Part shown: positions 9,032-14,922 of the stretch, piece by piece
Layout of the letters: each line of letters begins with the position of its first letter
Position numbering within the stretch: position 1 is the first letter of the stretch
DNA from: JAJPKK01 sp963807015
GTDB lineage: Bacteria; Pseudomonadota; Alphaproteobacteria; Rhizobiales; Xanthobacteraceae
NCBI GenBank assembly: GCA_963807015.1
Contig: CAWEAS010000008.1
Coordinates: 620,001-684,000 of the forward strand
DNA: 64,000 nucleotides
Direction: 5' to 3'
Translations under genes and position numbers: made by a program
Notes under the pieces: model-generated
Seen by the model: only the letters and a program-made list of their open reading frames with translations
Database searches by the model: none
Told to the model about the DNA's origin: nothing

Positions 9032-9431
9032 TAAAAAGAAGCGAAATCAGCGCGATACCTCGCTATTTACTTTTCTCCGAGCCTTCCTATATACTCCTCG
9101 CACAGTCGGTCATTCTACTCGGAGGACAACTCGACAATTAAGACTTGTTGAAGATAATCAACATTAGAGTTTCAGCCATCGGATTTGGCGATAGCCAAGG
9201 GCTGCGAGCCGTGTTTCTAACGTCTTAAGCTGTTGGGGTGACGCCCGCGGTTCAACCGAGCCGGTCTCATTCGGTTCGATCTTTCTGCGCCTCTAACGGG
9301 GGTGCCGGGTACGGCGGTCCGGTCCGAACCCAAGAAGGTCGCTCAACGCAAACCCATTCTTTGCGTCGGGCGGCTTTTGTCTTTTTATCTCAAAAGACTA
9401 TCGCTCGCTCGACGCTCCGTTAGGAGCGACC
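9032..9431. other. Non-coding interval between integrase and AlpA gene
   Basis: About 400 bases with no convincing gene. A possible promoter, TTTACT (9066-9071), 16 bp, TATATA (9088-9093), reads toward alpA, followed by a GGAGGA at about 9120 with no start codon at a suitable distance. A short inverted repeat (AACCGA / TCGGTT) lies near 9250-9280. In related satellites this is the regulatory region that separates int from the replication module. No repressor gene is seen. Confidence 0.35.
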
Positions 9432-9773
9432 ATGAGCACGACTAAAAAGATCAAGGCTAAAACACCTCACATCCCCGTCCGTTTCCTTACCCGCGCCGAA
9501 GTAATCGACCGGGTCAACATGACCTATGCATGGATTTGGACGCAGATGCGTAAGGGCACCTTTCCCCGCGCTCGCGATCTCGGCAACCGTACAGTTTGGG
9601 TCGAGAGCGAAGTGGAAGATTGGATGAACTCGCGGCCAAAGCGGCGCCTTAAAGGCGATAAAGGGTCGGCGGACTTCGGTCCGCCGACTACGCCCAAACA
9701 CGCTCCGTGGGAACATATCAAAAAAGTAAAAGCGTCCCGCGCTAAGCGAACTGCTAACGAAAATTCATTTTGA
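9432..9773 (+). CDS. AlpA-family phage regulator / excisionase-like protein
   Basis: A 113-residue protein whose central part (FLTRAEVIDRVNMTYAWIW...GTFPRARDLGNRTVWVESEVEDW) is the AlpA/Xis winged-helix DNA-binding domain. The family activates satellite integrase expression or assists excision. A clear AGGAG lies 6-7 bases before the ATG. The C-terminal 45 residues are basic and extend beyond the usual AlpA length of about 70. A very stable hairpin at 9665-9688 is encoded inside this extension. Its position after int and before the primase is diagnostic of Gram-negative PICIs. Confidence 0.82.
   Translation: MSTTKKIKAKTPHIPVRFLTRAEVIDRVNMTYAWIWTQMRKGTFPRARDLGNRTVWVESEVEDWMNSRPKRRLKGDKGSADFGPPTTPKHAPWEHIKKVKASRAKRTANENSF
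9665..9688 (+). promoter_or_regulatory. Hairpin with C(UUCG)G tetraloop inside the AlpA gene
   Basis: GTCGGCGGAC, TTCG, GTCCGCCGAC forms a perfect 10-bp stem closed by the exceptionally stable C(UUCG)G tetraloop. It lies in the coding region about 85 bases before the stop. No U-run follows, so it is not a classical terminator. It could slow ribosomes, protect the 3' end of a processed mRNA or lower expression of the downstream genes. Confidence 0.6.
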
Positions 9774-9789
9774 AACAGTGAAACAGAAA

Positions 9790-9818
9790 CCGCGCCTCGG
9801 CGGCGGACCGAGACGCGG
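9790..9818 (+). terminator. Hairpin after the AlpA gene
   Basis: CCGCG c CTCGG, a 7-base loop, CCGAG a CGCGG: two 5-bp GC-rich helices separated by a single c/a mismatch, 17 bases after the alpA stop. No U tract follows, so it is either a weak or factor-dependent terminator or a processing/stability element between alpA and the replication genes. Confidence 0.4.
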
Positions 9819-9841
9819 CTAATAGTTCTTGAGGTAGTAAT

Positions 9842-9922
9842 ATGCACGATCCTTATATACCGGCGCCCCAGCGCCGTCTAGAGGCTTCCGGTTCGCTCCT
9901 CCGGGGATGGAGAGCGCAATGA
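9842..9922 (+). CDS. 26-residue peptide translationally coupled to the primase
   Basis: A short open frame starting MHDPYIPAPQ. It has a GAGGT ribosome binding site 6-7 bases upstream, and its TGA overlaps the ATG of the primase in an ATGA junction. The primase itself has only a modest GGAG within this frame, so the peptide may be a leader whose translation sets primase expression. No motif is recognisable. Evidence is the ribosome binding site plus the overlap; conservation cannot be judged from this window. Confidence 0.45.
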   Translation: MHDPYIPAPQRRLEASGSLLRGWRAQ

Positions 9923-10806
9923 ACCGCCTAAAAGACCGAATGATCATGGCGCAGAACCTGCACCTTGATCCGTTCTCGCCTGAAATTGACGCCATAATAT
10001 ATCGCGAAAGGGTGGCGGCCGCGCTTGGTGGAGATGTGGACGCCAATAAGGTTCGCTGCCCATCGCCGGGTCGCGGGCGGAAAGACCGTTCTTGCGTTAT
10101 CAAGATTGACCACTCTGGTGGTTTCTTTATCTACGATTGCGAGGGTTCGGCGGAGCGCGCCTATGCAACCTTCTCGAAAAAGCTCAAACTGATTGCCCCG
10201 CCGAGGAAGGATCACACGGGGCTTATCAACGAAATTTGGAGACGATCGTTTCCGGCTCGCGGGACTGTCGTCGAGCGCTACCTGAGGTCGCGTGGTATCA
10301 ACCTTCTGCCCGACTGCCTCAAATATCATCCCGCCTTGTACCACGGACCGTCGAAGCGAACCTTCCAATCGATGGTGGCGCCGCGTTTCGCAGTGGATGG
10401 CAGTCTAGTTGCTCTCCATCGAACATTCCTGACCTCCGCGGGCGCCAAGATACCTCACGAACCGCCACGCATGGACCTCGGTCCGGCGAAAGGCACCGCG
10501 GTGCGGCTCTCCAACATCACCGACGAATTGCTTGTTGGCGAAGGCATCGAGACGACGTTGAGCGCGATGCAGCTGTGGAGCCTTCCGGGATGGGCTGCTG
10601 GCGGCGCTCCGAACATGCTGCGCAATCTCGTTTTGCCGCCGGAAGTCAGGCGAGTGACGCTGTTGGTGGACGGTGATCCAGAAGGCGCGAAGGCTTGCAC
10701 CGCCGCTACGGCTCGATGGGAGTTGGAGGGGCGACGCGTAATGTGGCGCATTGCTCCAGCTGGAAAGGATTTCAATGATGTCCTTTTGGAAGAGGCTGCG
10801 AAATGA
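9919..10806 (+). CDS. TOPRIM-domain primase
   Basis: Primase-like protein of 295 residues. The N-terminal part (about 35-70) holds CPSPGRGRKDRSC...FFIYDC, reminiscent of a degenerate primase zinc/recognition segment. The TOPRIM catalytic core is in the C-terminal half: LLVGEGIETTLSAM (catalytic Glu) and VTLLVDGDPEGAKA (DxD-like). It would make primers for island replication. ATG 9919 is chosen over ATG 9907 because GGAG lies at the right distance and the ATGA overlap links it to the preceding 26-residue frame. Its own stop overlaps the helicase start (ATGA), so primase and helicase are coupled. Confidence 0.82.
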   Translation: MNRLKDRMIMAQNLHLDPFSPEIDAIIYRERVAAALGGDVDANKVRCPSPGRGRKDRSCVIKIDHSGGFFIYDCEGSAERAYATFSKKLKLIAPPRKDHTGLINEIWRRSFPARGTVVERYLRSRGINLLPDCLKYHPALYHGPSKRTFQSMVAPRFAVDGSLVALHRTFLTSAGAKIPHEPPRMDLGPAKGTAVRLSNITDELLVGEGIETTLSAMQLWSLPGWAAGGAPNMLRNLVLPPEVRRVTLLVDGDPEGAKACTAATARWELEGRRVMWRIAPAGKDFNDVLLEEAAK

Positions 10807-12248
10807 CGGGCAAGAAGGATAAGAAGCAGCCTGAGGCTGTCTCTGCTGATAACGTCGTTTACATTGCGCAAGAACCGCCGGACGTCGCCCCCGAGACTTC
10901 CGAGGAGGAGATAGCGCTTCTGTTCGTGAAGAAACACGGCGACGACCTTCGATATGTGAAGGAATGGAACAAGTGGTTCATCTGGAACGGCAAGCAGTGG
11001 AAAGAGGATAAGACCCTAAAGGTCTTCACGCTGGCGCGAAAGATGTGCCGGCAGGTCGCGTTGAATGCCAAACCAGCAACCAGGGCGATTGCGATCGCCA
11101 GCGCCAAGACGAGCGCCGCCGTGGTGACGTTGGCGCGTGCCGACGTGAAAGTCGCAGCCACGATTGAACAATGGAATGCTGATCGATGGCTCCTTAACAC
11201 TCCCAACGGAACGGTCGATCTTCGAACTGGTGAACTGCGCCCCCACGAACGAACCGACTATATGACGAAGATGACGGCGGTCGGACCGGATGAAGAGGGG
11301 CATTGTCCTAGGTTTTTGAAATTCCTCGATTGGGCTACGTCCAAGGATGGAGTCCACGATGAGACCTACCGAGATTATCTAAGACGGGCGTGCGGATATT
11401 GCCTGACTGGCGACATCTCGGAGGATGTCATCTTCTTTCTATGGGGTGATGGCGACAACGGGAAAAGCGTTTTCATTAGTGCCTTATCCTACATCTTCAA
11501 CGACTATCACACGATATCAAGCAGTGAGACTTTCACCGTTAGCCAAACGGATCGGCACCTTACTGAAGTGGCGAAGCTGCACGGTGCTCGGCTCGTAACA
11601 GTAAACGAGACCGAGAAAGGCAAATGGTGGGCTGAAGCTCGACTGACAGAATTTACCGGCGGAACGAAGATCACCGCCCGCTTTATGCGACAGGATGGAT
11701 TTGATTTCGAGCCGGAGTTCAAACTGATGATTTCCGGCAATCACCGTCCGCGGATCAAGTCCGTAAATCGCGCGATCAAGCGCCGAGTGAATTTGTGGCC
11801 GTTCTTGCAGACGATTGCTGAAGAGAAGAAAGATAAGCGGTTGCGGGATAAATTCAAAAAGGAGGCTCCGGGCATCCTTCGGTGGATGATTAGTGGGTGC
11901 CTGGAGTGGCAGCAAAAAGGGCTAGCTCTGCCGAACGTCGTGGCAGAGGCGACAGAGGAGTATATGAACAATGAGGATACTTATCGAGCGTGGCTGGAAG
12001 ATTGCACAAAACCAGAGGCAAACACCAAGTTACCTACGGTGGTGTTGTTTGACAGTTGGAAGAGATATGCGGAGGACCGCAATATGTTCATCGGCACGAT
12101 CAATGATTTATCATCTTGGCTGGTCGGGCAAGATGGAATTAAACGCGATGCTGGGCACGCGAAGGGGAGGCGGATTGTTGGACTCAGTTTGGTGACCGAA
12201 ATGACGATGGAGGAGAGTGATGCGAAAGGATTTACGAGAAGGGGGTAG
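10803..12248 (+). CDS. P4-family (D5-type) replicative helicase / Rep
   Basis: SF3-type phage/plasmid helicase of 481 residues. An N-terminal D5_N region (residues 50-200, with NGTVDLRTGELRPH) precedes the Walker A GDGDNGKS at about 215-222; a Walker B-like stretch and an arginine finger region (SGNHRPRIKSVNRAIKRR) follow. It is predicted to unwind the island origin, and in the P4 alpha group to recognise iterons. The separate TOPRIM primase immediately upstream supplies the activity fused to the helicase in P4 alpha. A nested dyad with iterons overlaps its stop codon and continues downstream. Confidence 0.88.
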   Translation: MTGKKDKKQPEAVSADNVVYIAQEPPDVAPETSEEEIALLFVKKHGDDLRYVKEWNKWFIWNGKQWKEDKTLKVFTLARKMCRQVALNAKPATRAIAIASAKTSAAVVTLARADVKVAATIEQWNADRWLLNTPNGTVDLRTGELRPHERTDYMTKMTAVGPDEEGHCPRFLKFLDWATSKDGVHDETYRDYLRRACGYCLTGDISEDVIFFLWGDGDNGKSVFISALSYIFNDYHTISSSETFTVSQTDRHLTEVAKLHGARLVTVNETEKGKWWAEARLTEFTGGTKITARFMRQDGFDFEPEFKLMISGNHRPRIKSVNRAIKRRVNLWPFLQTIAEEKKDKRLRDKFKKEAPGILRWMISGCLEWQQKGLALPNVVAEATEEYMNNEDTYRAWLEDCTKPEANTKLPTVVLFDSWKRYAEDRNMFIGTINDLSSWLVGQDGIKRDAGHAKGRRIVGLSLVTEMTMEESDAKGFTRRG

Positions 12249-12335
12249 GACGCACTAGGACGCTCACCCGCTATATCGACGTATACCCCCCCCTAACGTC
12301 GATACCCCGGAACCGCGTCCTCCCGCGTCCTACCC
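12243..12335. repeat. Concentric dyad with four AGGACGC iterons, candidate replication origin
   Basis: AGGACGC occurs at 12247 and 12257 (10 bp apart) and inverted as GCGTCCT at 12315 and 12325 (also 10 bp apart). The outer arms (12243-12263 and 12315-12335) match at 18 of 21 positions. An inner perfect dyad, TATCGACGT / ACGTCGATA, lies at 12274-12282 and 12296-12304. Both dyads share one centre near 12289, with a C8 run in the middle. One-turn spacing and position next to the Rep gene fit an iteron origin. A long hairpin at the end of the mRNA is the alternative. Confidence 0.6.
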
Positions 12336-12575
12336 TCTCACTTATGGCTGCGGCTCAAGGCGAACTGCGCCTCACGTGGAAGCGATTTGTAGAGGAAGAT
12401 GGTCCTACTGAAATTCGGGAAGGCCGAAACCGATGTTACAAAACTACCCGCGCACCAATCATTGTTCGGGTCCTAGGTTTTGTACCACTTCCTGACGGGT
12501 CGCTCCGCAGCGCTCCCCATAGCTACGTTCAAAACATTCATAGGGGCTTCCGCCGCAAGAAAGGAGTTGAACACA
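12249..12575. other. Non-coding interval between helicase and small terminase
   Basis: The first 90 bases are the iteron dyad described separately. The rest shows no gene with a ribosome binding site; a 96-codon open frame from 12344 overlaps the small terminase and is not supported. A strong AAGGAG at 12561 belongs to the small terminase. Confidence 0.5.
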
Positions 12576-13070
12576 ATGTCCACAGAAACCGAAGTCGCCA
12601 AACATCTCGACCTTTCCACTCGCCGCCTCCGTGAGCTTATTGCGGAAGGCGTCATCCATCGTCCAGCAACACGCAACTATGACCTCGACAAAACCCGCAC
12701 CGTGTACATTCGCCATTTGCGCAAGATCGCTGCCGGTCGCGCCGCGCCCTCTGGTGGTCTCGACCTCGCCGCCGAACGCGCGAAGCTGGCCAAGGCTCAA
12801 AGTGAAGGTCACGAGCTTAAGAACAAGATCGCTCGCGGTGAATACGTTGAGATTGAAGCAGTCGCGGTCGAGGTAGAGGCCCAATACTCCATCGTCCGCG
12901 AACGGCTGCTATCCATCCCCGGCAAGATCAGCGCCGGATTGGTATCGAGATCACAGGGAGAAATCTTCGCGGCGCTGGAAGGCGAGATACATCAAGCGCT
13001 AGCCGAATTGTCGGCGGCCGATATTGAGGAGGCAGCCACCAAAAAGAAGGATGATGACAGAGCTGCGTAA
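12576..13070 (+). CDS. Small terminase subunit, Nu1-like
   Basis: A 164-residue DNA-packaging protein of the lambda Nu1 type. It starts with a MerR-like winged helix (STETEVAKHLDLSTRRLRELIAEGVI), followed by a long helical region (ERAKLAKAQSEGHELKNKIARGEYV) and a tail. It should recognise the packaging site and load the large subunit. AAGGAG lies 9-10 bases before the ATG. In PICIs the small terminase redirects helper-phage packaging to the island. The cognate large subunit is 1.9 kb downstream, separated by three unknown genes, which is unusual for lambda-type terminases. Confidence 0.78.
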   Translation: MSTETEVAKHLDLSTRRLRELIAEGVIHRPATRNYDLDKTRTVYIRHLRKIAAGRAAPSGGLDLAAERAKLAKAQSEGHELKNKIARGEYVEIEAVAVEVEAQYSIVRERLLSIPGKISAGLVSRSQGEIFAALEGEIHQALAELSAADIEEAATKKKDDDRAA

Positions 13071-13095
13071 CTAGACTCGCCAGATCGGTTCTAAA

Positions 13096-13114
13096 AATCG
13101 GGGTTCCCCCGATT
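13096..13114 (+). terminator. Stem-loop after the small terminase
   Basis: AATCGGGG, TTC, CCCCGATT is a perfect 8-bp stem with a 3-base loop, 26 bases after the terS stop. There is no T tract after it. It probably ends or trims the replication/terS transcript before the next unit, which has its own signals. Confidence 0.5.
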
Positions 13115-13196
13115 ATTCATCAAACATGCTCTTAAACCACGTGAAAATATGACTTATCCCGACCCCTTTTCGTCGCTGTGATTTTCATCCTATATT

Positions 13197-13226
13197 AGAT
13201 ACCTCGGTCAACTTTAGGAGGTATCT
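13197..13226 (+). promoter_or_regulatory. Hairpin sequestering the ribosome binding site of the 13227 gene
   Basis: AGATACCTC (13197-13205) and GAGGTATCT (13218-13226) form a perfect 9-bp stem with a 12-base loop. The 3' arm contains most of the AGGAGG ribosome binding site (13216-13221) and ends exactly at the ATG. Folding would block initiation. TATATT at 13191 may be a -10 box, in which case the dyad could instead be a DNA operator at the transcription start. Confidence 0.6.
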
Positions 13227-13652
13227 ATGACCAACGTCCCCGACAGACGGCGACAATACAACAATCCCTTTGCTCATCTCGCCGACCCGTCAATGCGATT
13301 GATGACATCGAAGCAGGCTGAACGCGATAGCGAATGGCTCCGCGAGAAACGCGAGCGCGACCGCGACAATAGTGCCGCTGCTGCTCCAGCCTTCAGTATC
13401 ACCTTAGACGCTGCCGCCCTCGGAGCGCTGGTTAAAGCCCTCGCCAATCCGGCTCCGGCTCCCGTTGTCGACAATGGACCAACGGGCAATGGCTATGGCC
13501 CTCCTCAACCGACGCCCATCAAATGTACAGCCGAACAGATTATCGCCGCCGCCGAGAAAGCTCGCAATTTCGGAGGCGAGCCGCTAGCGGAGCCGTCCGG
13601 TTTCGCCGCAGCAATGATGAACGCTGCTAAGAAAGCAAGGGGCGAAGCATGA
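13227..13652 (+). CDS. Hypothetical island protein, 141 residues
   Basis: Unrecognised protein with a charged N-terminal third (RDSEWLREKRERDRDN), an Ala-rich central helix (LDAAALGALVKALANPAPAPV) and a Pro/Gly linker. The ribosome binding site is strong but embedded in a 9-bp hairpin. The last four bases overlap the next gene (ATGA), so the two are probably co-translated. It lies between the terminase subunits, where a packaging accessory or a helper-phage interference protein would be plausible, but nothing in the sequence proves it. Confidence 0.65.
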   Translation: MTNVPDRRRQYNNPFAHLADPSMRLMTSKQAERDSEWLREKRERDRDNSAAAAPAFSITLDAAALGALVKALANPAPAPVVDNGPTGNGYGPPQPTPIKCTAEQIIAAAEKARNFGGEPLAEPSGFAAAMMNAAKKARGEA

Positions 13653-13906
13653 GCAACGTCACAACGCTGCCGACGGAATTAGTCCGCCTCCACGACGAAA
13701 ATGAAGCATTGCGCGCTGAGAATGAAGCTCTCAAAAATGAAAATGAGGCTTTAATCGCCGAAGCCGCGCGAGCGACCGCGAGCCGCGATCAATTGATGCA
13801 CGGACTTAAGGTCCTCGCCGACGCCCGCGAGAACGGTAGCCAATTGGCGCATTTTGCTGACATTCACTCACCGCGCAAGTCGCTGCGGTCCAGATCGCTG
13901 TCCTAA
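13649..13906 (+). CDS. Small coiled-coil protein
   Basis: An 85-residue protein. Residues 10-45 are a leucine-zipper-like coiled coil with repeated ENEAL units (HDENEALRAENEALKNENEAL). No catalytic motif. It is coupled to the preceding gene by an ATGA overlap, and its stop codon runs into a perfect A/T palindrome that is probably its terminator. Dimerisation is likely; function unknown. Confidence 0.6.
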   Translation: MSNVTTLPTELVRLHDENEALRAENEALKNENEALIAEAARATASRDQLMHGLKVLADARENGSQLAHFADIHSPRKSLRSRSLS

Positions 13907-13928
13907 AAAAACGGTCGACCGTTTTTTT
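13905..13928. terminator. Perfect 24-bp palindrome, bidirectional terminator
   Basis: Seven A, then ACGGTCGACCGT counted with the flanking A/T, then seven T give a perfect 24-bp palindrome. In RNA it folds to a CGG/CCG-based stem extended by A-U pairs and followed by U7, typical of an intrinsic terminator that works in both directions. It overlaps the TAA stop of the coiled-coil gene. The next gene has its own AAGGAG at about 13940. Confidence 0.7.
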
Positions 13929-13957
13929 GAACATTTGTCCAAAAGGAGAAACAACAA

Positions 13958-14602
13958 ATGACTAAACTATCCCCCGACGAAATTCTCGCCGAAAACGAAC
14001 GCCTCACAGCGGAGAACCAACAGCTGAAATGGAAGGAGCGTCAAGCTCAAATCGCGCGGCCTCTCGTTAGTACCTCTTCGGCCGGAGGTCCGCGTGTCGA
14101 GCTTCCGACACCGTCGCAAAAAGTCGCGCTCTCGAAGATCGTAGTGGCGGCGTTCCCTTGGCTCAGCGCGGCTTCGATCTACATCCCTGGATCGGATTGG
14201 GACGATCAGTTCTCCGTGGCCTTCGAAGCCTTAGCGCACGTCAATCGCACCGACACGGTTGATACGCGTTACTATCTGGCTCACTGGAACGACAAAATCC
14301 AGAACATCGCCCGCGCGCTTCGGTACTTCACTCGCATTTCGAATGCGCCGATGATCTCCGCTGCGCTCGCTTGGGGAGATATTCCGCACAACGTCGGAAT
14401 TGATAATAATCACTCAGCCGTGTGTTGCTTCGGACTAGCGGACGGCGGCGGCCGACCGCCGAACGCGGCCGGGTGGAAGGCGGTGCTTGAAAAGGGAAAG
14501 CTACTTCCCCCGACCAGCACCGCGCAGCCTCGGAAACAGAGCTATTCCGAGTATATCACCAATAAGCATCGACCACTGGTCTCTTTCCCGACGCAGGAAT
14601 AG
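13958..14602 (+). CDS. Hypothetical island protein, 214 residues
   Basis: Unrecognised protein with a strong AAAAGGAG upstream. The N-terminal 35 residues are a short coiled coil (SPDEILAENERLTAENQQLKWKE), similar in composition to the zipper of the preceding gene. The central part (60-170) has a globular, aromatic-rich composition (AFPWLSAASIYIPGSDWDDQF, DTRYYLAHWNDKIQNIARALRYF). The shared N-terminal zipper suggests the two small proteins may heterodimerise. No known family was recognised. Confidence 0.65.
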   Translation: MTKLSPDEILAENERLTAENQQLKWKERQAQIARPLVSTSSAGGPRVELPTPSQKVALSKIVVAAFPWLSAASIYIPGSDWDDQFSVAFEALAHVNRTDTVDTRYYLAHWNDKIQNIARALRYFTRISNAPMISAALAWGDIPHNVGIDNNHSAVCCFGLADGGGRPPNAAGWKAVLEKGKLLPPTSTAQPRKQSYSEYITNKHRPLVSFPTQE

Positions 14603-14922
14603 CGCGCGCCTCATTGAGGGGTGACGCGGCTAGTCCAATAACGGGTAGGCGCTCTCCCTGCGCGCAAAAGGGTCCTGGGGTCAAGGGTGCTAGAGCCGCA
14701 TTACTTCGCCGAGGCGACGGTTTCCCTATCTCCTCTACCGTCACTTCGGCATCGGCCGCAGCCTCATCACACTGCGGCTAGGGCTGTCGGCGAGCGAATG
14801 AGCGCGCTCCCGACAGCCGCCTTTAATCGAATGGCGTGATGAGTTTATTCACCCCTCATCTCGCCCCGGCCGCCAGCGCCTTTATCGCATCGGGGCGACT
14901 GGCGGCCACCTAGTTGAGAGCT
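14603..14922 (+). ncRNA. Structured non-coding region before the large terminase
   Basis: A 320-base gap with several perfect stems: GCCGCAG (14755-14761) with CTGCGGC (14772-14778); GGCTGTCGG (14782-14790) with CCGACAGCC (14810-14818), with a further GAGCG/CGCTC inside; TCGCCCCG (14861-14868) with CGGGGCGA (14891-14898); and GGCCGCCAG (14868-14876) with CTGGCGGCC (14899-14907). The last two cannot coexist easily because they interleave, suggesting alternative folds just upstream of the terL start. Possible roles are a regulatory leader, a small RNA or a packaging site. Confidence 0.45.

Noticed and set aside
12344..12634. 96-codon open frame between the helicase and the small terminase
   Set aside because: It has no ribosome binding site, overlaps the well-supported terS start, and its second half is the out-of-frame reading of terS.
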